Part shown: one piece after another, positions 47,477 to 54,250 of the stretch
How the letters are laid out: each line of letters begins with the position of its first letter
Position numbering within the stretch: position 1 is the first letter of the stretch
Notes under the pieces: model-generated
The model's database searches: none
What the model saw: the letters and a program-made list of their open reading frames with translations, nothing else
What the model was told of the DNA's origin: nothing
Origin: Flavobacterium sp. CS20
GTDB taxonomy: Bacteria > Bacteroidota > Bacteroidia > Flavobacteriales > Flavobacteriaceae
Direction of reading: 5' to 3'
Assembly: GCF_018080005.1 (NCBI RefSeq)
Contig: NZ_CP073015.1
Location: 2,508,501 to 2,572,500 of the forward strand
Length of the DNA stretch: 64,000 bases
Position numbers and translations under genes: made by a program

Positions 47477-49165
47477 ATGACACTTAAACACATTACCTCA
47501 GTATCAAGTTTAGCTATTAGCACTTTGCTATTAATAAGCTGTGGGTCAACAGGCCCTAAAATTGTTTCAACCCCAATTGAAAATATAGATACACAACCAC
47601 GGAAAACCACAGAGCTAACTGAAGACCAAAAGAAATCTTGGGCACATTTAGACTTGGTCAATGATACTATCCCTGGCATGAGTGTTGAAAAAGCCTACAT
47701 CGAATTGATCAAAAATTACGAAGGAAAAAATGTGATTGTAGCTGTTCTTGATAGCGGGATAGATATAGAGCACGAAGATTTAAGCCCAGTAATTTGGACA
47801 AATAAAGACGAAGTGGCAGGCAATAATGTAGATGATGACAAAAACGGTTATGTAGATGACATTCACGGTTGGAATTTTCTCGGTGATGTTGTCGGTGAAA
47901 ATCTAGAAATGACCAGAATTATTAAAGCACATCGAGACCAATTTGAAGGCAAAACGGCTGACCAAATCCCAGCTGCTCAAAAAGATGAGTTTGAACTCTA
48001 CAAAAAAGCAAAAGCCGAATATGAAAAAGAAGTCCAACAGGCACAAGCCAATGTTGCTCGTTATCAAGGTCTTTTGCAACAACTCAATGCGTCTAATGCT
48101 ACTGTAAGTAAAGCCTTAGGTAAAGAAAAATTTACCAAAGAAGAGGTTGCTGCGATGAAAGCCGAAACCGAAAGTCTTCAGCAAAGCAAGCAATTTATGC
48201 TCTTTGTTTTGAATAATGTTGGCGATGATGTAGAAGAAGCCAAAAAGCAAATTCAAGGTGGAGTAGATTATTTTAAAGGTAGAATGGACACTCACTTCAA
48301 TTTAGACAAAGACTTTAGAGCAGAAAAACTTGGCGATAACCCAGATGATATGTCCACCAAATATTATGGTAATAACCAAGTAATGGGACCAGATCCTAAA
48401 AAAGAAGATGTTCTTCACGGCACACACGTTGCAGGAATTATAGGTGCGGTCAGAAACAATGGTCTTGGAATGAAAGGCGTTGCTGAAAAAGTAAGCATTA
48501 TGCCAATCAGAGCTGTCCCCGATGGTGATGAATATGACAAAGATATTGCTCTAGGTATTCGTTATGCGGTTGATAATGGTGCAAAAATTATCAATACCAG
48601 TTTTGGAAAGTATTATTCTACACATCCTGATTGGGTCGTTGATGCTATAAAATACGCTGCTGACAATGATGTATTGATTGTTAATCTTGCGGGCAATGAA
48701 GGTTTAGATTTAGATAAAAATCGCGTTTATCCGAATGATGAATGGCCTGGACAATCTCAAGAAATAGCCAATAACTTTGTCAATGTTGGTGCAATGACTT
48801 CTGAATATGGCTCAAATATGATTGCAAGTTTTTCTAATTACGGTCAAGGTAGCGTTGATGTATTTGCACCAGGTGCAGAAATTTATGCCACAGTGCCAAA
48901 CAATGAGTATAAATTTTTATCTGGAACATCAATGGCATCACCTAATGTTGCTGGTGTTGCAGCAGTTATCCGCTCTTTATTTCCAAAATTGACTGCTACG
49001 CAAGTTAAATCGGTGATTTTAGATAGTGGTTTATCTCCAAATACAGAAGTGATTTTAAGCGGTGATTCAAGTAAAGTTAAACCTTTTGCTGAAATTTCTG
49101 AAACAGGTAATATGGTTAACCTTTACAACGCTATCATTTTAGCTAGCAAAATGAATAAGTCTTAA
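47477..49165 (+). CDS. S8-family serine protease lipoprotein with a long insertion
   Basis: 562 residues. The N-terminus is a lipoprotein signal (lipobox LLISC, Cys about 22). The catalytic triad is complete: Asp92 (AVLDSG), His314 (HGTHVAG), Ser485 (SGTSMASPN). About 220 residues lie between Asp and His, instead of the usual 30-40. Part of this insertion (about 145-260) is charged and helical, predicted as a coiled coil, with a segment EKEVQQAQANVARYQGLL. The insert could be a regulatory or binding domain. It lies 10 bases after the MBL gene and is followed by a strong terminator at 49194. The enzyme is expected in the periplasm or on the surface. Confidence 0.9.
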   Translation: MTLKHITSVSSLAISTLLLISCGSTGPKIVSTPIENIDTQPRKTTELTEDQKKSWAHLDLVNDTIPGMSVEKAYIELIKNYEGKNVIVAVLDSGIDIEHEDLSPVIWTNKDEVAGNNVDDDKNGYVDDIHGWNFLGDVVGENLEMTRIIKAHRDQFEGKTADQIPAAQKDEFELYKKAKAEYEKEVQQAQANVARYQGLLQQLNASNATVSKALGKEKFTKEEVAAMKAETESLQQSKQFMLFVLNNVGDDVEEAKKQIQGGVDYFKGRMDTHFNLDKDFRAEKLGDNPDDMSTKYYGNNQVMGPDPKKEDVLHGTHVAGIIGAVRNNGLGMKGVAEKVSIMPIRAVPDGDEYDKDIALGIRYAVDNGAKIINTSFGKYYSTHPDWVVDAIKYAADNDVLIVNLAGNEGLDLDKNRVYPNDEWPGQSQEIANNFVNVGAMTSEYGSNMIASFSNYGQGSVDVFAPGAEIYATVPNNEYKFLSGTSMASPNVAGVAAVIRSLFPKLTATQVKSVILDSGLSPNTEVILSGDSSKVKPFAEISETGNMVNLYNAIILASKMNKS

Positions 49166-49193
49166 ATTTAAAACTAAGATGATAAAATTTTCT

Positions 49194-49225
49194 AAACCCT
49201 GATACTTAAATATTAGGGTTTTTTA
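49194..49225 (+). terminator. Rho-independent terminator after the S8 protease gene
   Basis: AAACCCT at 49194-49200, an AT-rich loop of about 13 bases, AGGGTTT at 49214-49220, and further T. It lies about 30 bases after the stop and before the M1 peptidase start. Confidence 0.75.
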
Positions 49226-49247
49226 ATATTTAACAAAAATTATTTCA

Positions 49248-51062
49248 ATGAAAAATTTAATATTAATATCATTTTTAGCAACGATAAATATAACCTTAGC
49301 CCAAAATACCAATTCGTATTGGCAACAACATGTTGATTATACTATGGAAATTGATATGGATGTCAAAACACATCAATATCAAGGCAAGCAAGAATTGATT
49401 TATACTAACAACTCTCCGGATACGCTTCAAAAGGTGTTTTATCACTTGTATTTCAACGCCTTTCAACCTGGAAGTGAAATGGATGTGCGGTCAAGAACTA
49501 TCAAAGATCCAGACAAAAGAGTAGGCGATAGAATTTCTAAATTAAAGGATGATGAAATCGGTTATATCAATGTCAATAGTTTAAAACAAAACGGTAAACC
49601 ATTAGATTACAAAGTTGAAGGCACAATATTAGAAGTTCAACTTGACCAGCCTATTTTACCAGGTCAAAGCACAACATTTAATATGCAATTTGACGCTCAA
49701 GTTCCGTTGCAAATCAGACGATCAGGTCGCGACAACAAAGAAGGCATTGCCTATTCTATGACGCAATGGTATCCAAAAATAGCAGAATATGATTTTGAAG
49801 GTTGGCATGCCGATCCCTATATAGCAAGAGAGTTTCACGGCGTTTGGGGCAATTTTGATGTAAAAATAACTATCGATAAAAACTATATTCTCGGCGGTTC
49901 AGGATATCTTCAAAACCCCAACAAAATCGGTTATGGTTATGAAGACAAAGGTGTAAAAGTAAAACACAAAGGCAAAACCCTTACTTGGCATTTTGTGGCA
50001 CCAAAAGTTCACGATTTTACATGGGTAGCAGACACTGACTACATTCATGATAAATTGACGACTTCTGATGGTACGGTTCTTCATTTTTTGTATCAAGATG
50101 ATGATGAAATCAAAAACAATTGGAAAAAATTTCAACCCAAAGCGGAAGAATTATTTACCTATTATAACGAAAATATCGGCCCATATCCATATGACCAGTA
50201 TTCTATTATACAAGGAGGTGACGGCGGTATGGAATATGCCATGTGTACATTAATTCTTGGTGAGCGGTCTTTTGAAAGTTTAGTTGGTGTTACAGCACAT
50301 GAGATGGCACATTCATGGTTTCAACACGTATTGGCAACAAACAGATCTCAAAATGAATGGATGGATGAAGGTTTTACGACCTATATTTCAACTTTAGCTG
50401 AAAACGAGATTATGAACCAAGGAAAAGACCATCCATTTGCTGGTGCATATCAAGGTTATTTTCAATTGGCAAATTCTGGAATTGAGCAACCACAAACAAC
50501 TCATGCCGATCGCTATGCCTTCAATGTCGCTTACGGACTTTCGGCTTATTCCAAAGGTGCAGTGTTTTTAAATCAACTTGGGTATATCATAGGAGAAAAA
50601 AATCTTAAACAAACCCTCAAAAGATATTATGACGAGTGGAAATTTAAACATCCAACACCAAATGATTTTATTAGAATAGCCGAAAAAGTATCTGGTGCAG
50701 AATTAAGTTGGTATTTGCATGATTGGACGATGACAACTAACACCGTTGATTATGCCATAAAAAATATTGAAGTTGCAGACAACGCAACCATTGTTACTAT
50801 AGAGCGAATTGGGTTGACACCAATGCCTATTGAAGTTGAAGTCACTTACGACACGGGTGAAACCGAAATGTATTACATTCCTTTGCGTATAATGCGTTGG
50901 GAAAAACCTAACTTTAAAAATACCGCCGATGATTGGGCATGGGCTTACCCAACTTACAATTTAGAAATTCCAATTGGACAATATGCCATAAAATCCATAG
51001 AAATTGATCCCAGTCAAAAAATGGCAGATGTTAATAGAGATAATAATGTTATAGAAAAATAG
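49248..51062 (+). CDS. M1-family metallopeptidase, exported (short form)
   Basis: 604 residues with a signal peptide (MKNLILISFLATINITLAQN). The catalytic zinc site is VTAHEMAHSWFQH followed by the Glu in EWMDEGFTTYIS. The substrate-binding motif GGDGGMEYAMCT precedes it, in the role of the GxMEN motif of M1 enzymes. A beta-domain N-terminal half and a shorter C-terminal part complete the enzyme. It differs clearly from the 751-residue M1 enzyme at 39041. Expected to trim peptides in the periplasm or outside the cell, feeding the peptide transporters at the right end of the window. Confidence 0.92.
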   Translation: MKNLILISFLATINITLAQNTNSYWQQHVDYTMEIDMDVKTHQYQGKQELIYTNNSPDTLQKVFYHLYFNAFQPGSEMDVRSRTIKDPDKRVGDRISKLKDDEIGYINVNSLKQNGKPLDYKVEGTILEVQLDQPILPGQSTTFNMQFDAQVPLQIRRSGRDNKEGIAYSMTQWYPKIAEYDFEGWHADPYIAREFHGVWGNFDVKITIDKNYILGGSGYLQNPNKIGYGYEDKGVKVKHKGKTLTWHFVAPKVHDFTWVADTDYIHDKLTTSDGTVLHFLYQDDDEIKNNWKKFQPKAEELFTYYNENIGPYPYDQYSIIQGGDGGMEYAMCTLILGERSFESLVGVTAHEMAHSWFQHVLATNRSQNEWMDEGFTTYISTLAENEIMNQGKDHPFAGAYQGYFQLANSGIEQPQTTHADRYAFNVAYGLSAYSKGAVFLNQLGYIIGEKNLKQTLKRYYDEWKFKHPTPNDFIRIAEKVSGAELSWYLHDWTMTTNTVDYAIKNIEVADNATIVTIERIGLTPMPIEVEVTYDTGETEMYYIPLRIMRWEKPNFKNTADDWAWAYPTYNLEIPIGQYAIKSIEIDPSQKMADVNRDNNVIEK

Positions 51063-51098
51063 TTATATTTGAAAACATAACCTTAAAACCATTTAATC

Positions 51099-51677
51099 AT
51101 GAAACGTAATTTAATTATTGCTGGTACTTTATCATTATCATTGTTGTCATCAAGTTGTTTGGGCTCATTCAATGCTTTTAACAATCTAAAAGATTGGAAT
51201 ATGCAAGTCTCAAATTCAAAATTTGTTAATAATGCAATTTTTTGGGGCTTAAATATTGTGCCTGTTTATGGGCTTTTCTTTTTAGGAGATGCCTTGATTT
51301 TTAATGTCTTAGAATTTTGGACAGGTAGTAATCCTATAGCTATGGCTGAAGGTGAAACTGAAACCCAAATCGCCAATGTGGACGGACAAAAAGTTAAAAT
51401 GACGGCTCAAAAAAATCAATTTAAAATTGAAGTTTTAGAAGGCGAGAAGCAAGGTAAGATTGTTGAAATGGTTTATACCCCAGAAAACAAAACTTGGAAT
51501 GCCAAAGACGGCAATAAACTGATTAAATTAGCGAGTTTTAAAGACGGTTTCTATATGGTTTATACTCCAGGTGGCGACCAAATTAAACTTGATGCCAATG
51601 CATCTCAGAGTCATAACAACCTGATTTTGAATCAAAAATTAGATACTTATCAAAAAAGCCTTTGGGCAAAACAATAA
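51099..51677 (+). CDS. DUF3332-type lipoprotein
   Basis: 192 residues. The lipobox LSSSC (about residue 20) suggests lipid attachment. The central hydrophobic pair AIFWGLNIVPVYGLFFLGDALIFNVLEFWTG (about 50-80) and the following VNGTETQ-like region match the DUF3332 pattern. The C-terminal half is beta-rich (GQKVKMTAQKNQFKIEVLEGEKQGK). Function unknown; family members occur in Bacteroidota and proteobacteria. The gene begins 36 bases after the M1 peptidase stop and is followed by a strong terminator at 51700-51736, so it is the last gene of the transcript. Confidence 0.75.
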   Translation: MKRNLIIAGTLSLSLLSSSCLGSFNAFNNLKDWNMQVSNSKFVNNAIFWGLNIVPVYGLFFLGDALIFNVLEFWTGSNPIAMAEGETETQIANVDGQKVKMTAQKNQFKIEVLEGEKQGKIVEMVYTPENKTWNAKDGNKLIKLASFKDGFYMVYTPGGDQIKLDANASQSHNNLILNQKLDTYQKSLWAKQ

Positions 51678-51699
51678 TTGTTTTAATCGTGTAATTTCT

Positions 51700-51736
51700 A
51701 AAACGGCTTGGTTGATCAATCAAGCCGTTTTTTTTA
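51700..51736 (+). terminator. Strong bidirectional-looking terminator
   Basis: AAACGGCTTG at 51701-51710, a short loop and CAAGCCGTTT at 51721-51730, followed by a further T run. The minus-strand regulator fragment ends inside this stem (its TGA is at 51720-51722), so the end of that gene is read from terminator sequence. Confidence 0.85.
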
Positions 51737-52109
51737 TCAATTTTATTTTCAGCCTTTTTTGTTCTTTAATGGCAGTTTGTATCAACTCTAAATTAAACTG
51801 GATTTCATCAGTAAGGATTTGGTTGTAGAAATTGGTGTGGTAAATTTCCGTGGTTTCTATTGCAATCCTTTCAGATTTAAATGGAGTTGCAATATGGATA
51901 TAAAAATATTTTTGACCCGCTTTAAAAAAATGCGTTAGCCTTTCTTTATCCTCCAGCATAGACTGAATAGCACTCAAGTCTCTGTTGAGTTGTCGCCTGG
52001 AAACCTCCAAATCCTGATTTTCTAAACGCTTTAGAATATCACTAATCCCAAGAGGCTCAGCCCTAAGCCAAGTTTGAATGTCGTGTAATCTTTTTAAATA
52101 TTTACTCAT
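51720..52109 (-). pseudogene. Truncated HTH/WYL-type regulator
   Basis: 129 residues from the ATG at 52107-52109 (MSKYLKRLHDIQTWLR). The N-terminal part is the winged helix of WYL-domain regulators (LGISDILKRLENQDLEVSRRQLNRDLSAIQSML); the text then enters the linker (IQTAIKEQKRLKIKL) and stops, while full proteins run to about 330 residues with a WYL ligand domain. The last codons are read from the terminator of the gene on the other strand, so the 3' part was probably deleted. WYL regulators often control mobile and defence genes. The first 16 codons are repeated in the direct repeat at 52962-53060. Confidence 0.75.
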
Positions 52110-52159
52110 GTTAGGACGTTTAGTGTCTTGTTGCGGCAAATTAAATAAAATGTATTGAT
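52061..52159. repeat. 99-bp direct repeat, left copy
   Basis: 99 bases from CCCTAAGCCAAG to ATGTATTGAT that recur at 52962-53060, 901 bases away, with five differences in 99 positions (GTT/AAC and GC/AA). It spans the promoter and first codons of the truncated regulator, and flanks the glycosylase-like gene on one side. Confidence 0.9.
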
Positions 52160-52201
52160 TTTGATGTTAAGTTTGTAATCAAAATTCAAAAATAATTGAT
52201 A

Positions 52202-52884
52202 ATGGTACGTAATTTTAAAGAGCATCCTTGGATTCAGAAATATCCAATTACTAAAAACCATAAACATTTAATTATTAGTACACACCCGCCAATGCCATAT
52301 AGAGGATGTATGCCATTTTTTTATGGTAATATGAACCAATTTTGGGATATATTAGAAAAAACATATGCTCAATCTTTGTTTTTTGAAAATGGTGTGCCAA
52401 ATATTAATCGCATACAGAGTTGGCTTAACAAAAAGCAGATTGGCATTACAGATATGTTACAATATACAGTTACTGATAATAAGTTTAGTACAGACCAAGA
52501 TATTGTGATTAAAGACTTCAACCAACAATATAATCAATCTTTAAAGGATTGGCTGGAGCAAGGAAATATTGAAACAATTTTTTTTACCAGTTTTTCTGAG
52601 GGTAAAAGTGCTTATGCATTATTTAAAAAGTGGTATAAATTAAACTATAATTTGAGCATTAGAAAAGGTAGAGATATTATTCAAAATGGAAATAAAGAAT
52701 ATATTAAAATTAATGGTAAAAAGATTAGAACTGTAATGTTATACTCAACTTCTCCTCTCTTAGAAGAGGGATACCAAATTCTAAACCATACAAAGAATGG
52801 ATTAACTTAAAACAGAACAAAGGTAAATCAATTGATGAATTTAGAATAAATTGGTATACTAAATATTTTAAAAATATAGTTTGA
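52202..52884 (+). pseudogene. Uracil-DNA-glycosylase-superfamily-like gene with a frameshift
   Basis: The product has the patterns of the UDG fold: STHPPMPYRGCMPFFYGNMNQFWDIL (about 28-53, like the G-x-P...Y...NxFW motif 1 region) and a C-terminal LYSTSP motif. It stops early at 52810 in the first frame. With one A restored near 52768 (TTAGAAGAGGG), the reading becomes SPLLRRGIPNSKPYKEWINL and continues to a stop at 52884, giving about 226 residues, a better family length. I take the ATG at 52202; a TTG two codons upstream also exists. The family includes glycosylases for U, hypoxanthine or mismatches; activity is not assignable. The gene lies between 99-bp direct repeats and has no core neighbours. 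Confidence 0.65.
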
Positions 52885-52893
52885 GATTTAAGT

Positions 52894-53010
52894 TCAAAAA
52901 TTAAAACTCCATTCATATTCAACTTGTTTGTTTTTAAAGTGTTTATAACTATATGATTCAACCCTAAGCCAAGTTTGAATGTCGTGTAATCTTTTTAAAT
53001 ATTTACTCAT
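52894..53010 (-). pseudogene. Short fragment starting with the same 16 codons as the truncated regulator
   Basis: 38 codons: MSKYLKRLHDIQTWLR followed by an unrelated tail (VESYSYKHFKNKQVEYEWSF). The first part lies in the right 99-bp repeat and is identical to the start of the regulator at 52109. The tail diverges at the repeat end, so the second copy is cut. Possibly a broken regulator copy; probably not expressed as a functional protein. Confidence 0.5.
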
Positions 53011-53060
53011 AACAGGACGTTTAGTGTCTTGTTAAGGCAAATTAAATAAAATGTATTGAT
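52962..53060. repeat. 99-bp direct repeat, right copy
   Basis: Partner of 52061-52159, 94 of 99 bases identical. Together they frame 802 bp containing the glycosylase-like gene, as expected for a duplication, a replicative insertion or a recombination-derived integration. Confidence 0.9.
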
Positions 53061-53177
53061 ATGGGTTGTAGTTTTACAACAAATTAAAGTAGTGTTAGTA
53101 CTGTTTTAATTGCCCTTTGAGATGTTGAAGTAGGTAAGTAATTAAAAGACTCTAGCACCGCTTTTACTAGTCCTAGC

Positions 53178-53213
53178 AACTGCAGTTCAAATTTATTTGG
53201 GCTGCAGTTTTTT
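53178..53213 (+). terminator. Hairpin with T run, possible terminator or end of a small RNA
   Basis: AACTGCAG at 53178-53185 and CTGCAGTT at 53202-53209 pair perfectly, the inner CAAA/TTTG extends the stem, and a T run follows. There is no gene immediately upstream on this strand except the glycosylase-like one about 290 bases earlier. A short inverted repeat GTTGTA-GTTT-TACAAC occurs at 53065-53080, so a small transcript of about 130 nt ending here is possible. Confidence 0.5.
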
Positions 53214-53244
53214 ATATTCACACTAAAGCCTTTCAATACAAAAT

Positions 53245-53628
53245 CATTAGTGCATTCGTGGCAAAAAAAAGAAAGCCATTAATGCGTTCGTGGTATAATA
53301 AAAAGAGTCATTAGTGCATTCGTGGCAAAACATCAAATACAATTATGTTCATAAAACATTAGTGCATTCGTGGCAAAAAAAGAAAGCCATTAATGCGTTC
53401 GTGGTATAATAAAAAGAGTCATTAGTGCATTCGTGGCAAAACATCAAATACAATTATGTTCATAAAACATTAGTGCATTCGTGGCAAAAAAAAGAAAGCC
53501 ATTAATGCGTTCGTGGTATAATAAAAAGAGTCATTAGTGCATTCGTGGCAAAACATCAAATACAATTATGTTCATAAAACATTAGTGCATTCGTGGTATA
53601 ATAAAAAGAGTCATTAGTGCATTCGTGG
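53245..53628. repeat. Tandem array of 11 copies of a 17-bp core
   Basis: Core CATTAGTGCATTCGTGG occurs 11 times (starts near 53245, 53277, and so on to 53612), three of them as the variant CATTAATGCGTTCGTGG. The cores are separated by three recurring linkers of about 14, 15 and 31 bases, arranged as a three-core super-unit of about 112 bp repeated three times plus two final cores. The linkers themselves repeat, so this is not a CRISPR array. No coding frame and no adjacent cas-like gene. Confidence 0.88.
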
Positions 53629-53678
53629 CTTCTAAAAAATTAAAAAACAACCTCTTTCAATTATATCAACGAGTTTAT

Positions 53679-53686
53679 TAACTTTG
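53679..53686 (+). promoter_or_regulatory. Probable -7 box for the soluble pyrophosphatase
   Basis: TAACTTTG fits TAnnTTTG and lies 25 bases before the ATG at 53712. Confidence 0.5.
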
Positions 53687-53711
53687 CAATCTTTTTAAAA
53701 ACCTATACAAA

Positions 53712-54209
53712 ATGACATTTGATGTTCTTATAGAAATTCCCAAAGGCAGTCGTAATAAATACGAATACGACTTCAAACTCAAAAAAATCCGTTACGATCG
53801 CATGATATTTTCTTCGATGATGTATCCAGCCGATTACGGTTTTGTGCCTCAAACTTTAGCTTTAGACGGCGACCCTTTAGATGTTTTGGTTTTGGTTACT
53901 GAACCTACGTTTCCTGGCTGCGTTATGGAAGTTAAACCCATTGGTGTCTTTCACATGACGGACGAAAAAGTACCTGACGAAAAAATTATTTGCGTGCCAG
54001 TGAGCGATCCTATTTCTTCAAAAGTCAACGACCTTAAAGAACTCAATCCGCATCTTATTCAAGAAATAGAACACTTCTTTCAAGTCTATAAAGATTTAGA
54101 AAAAAAGAAAGTTGATGTAGGTGGTTGGGGCGATGTCAATAAAGCCATACAAATTGTAAAACTATGCGAAGAACGTTACTATAAAGATTTAGAAAAAAGA
54201 AAGTTATAA
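53712..54209 (+). CDS. ppa: Inorganic pyrophosphatase (soluble family I)
   Basis: Hydrolyses PPi to two phosphates in the cytoplasm, driving biosynthetic reactions. The 165 residues contain VLIEIPKGSRNKYEYDFKLKKIRYDR, the signature LDGDPLDVLVLV with its three Asp ligands (about 57-68), and ICVPVSDP plus the region GGWGDVNKAI near the C-terminus. The size is slightly below the common 175-180 for the family. It is followed 41 bases later by the membrane-bound pyrophosphatase on the same strand. The soluble enzyme would remove PPi as heat, while the membrane enzyme would conserve the energy. Confidence 0.95.
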   Translation: MTFDVLIEIPKGSRNKYEYDFKLKKIRYDRMIFSSMMYPADYGFVPQTLALDGDPLDVLVLVTEPTFPGCVMEVKPIGVFHMTDEKVPDEKIICVPVSDPISSKVNDLKELNPHLIQEIEHFFQVYKDLEKKKVDVGGWGDVNKAIQIVKLCEERYYKDLEKRKL

Positions 54210-54250
54210 AGATTAAGTATTTTTAGCAAATTTTAAAAAATTAAAACCTT

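Noticed and set aside
53245..53628. CRISPR array
   Set aside because: Regular 17-bp cores look CRISPR-like, but the sequences between them repeat as well, unit lengths alternate and no cas-like gene is near.
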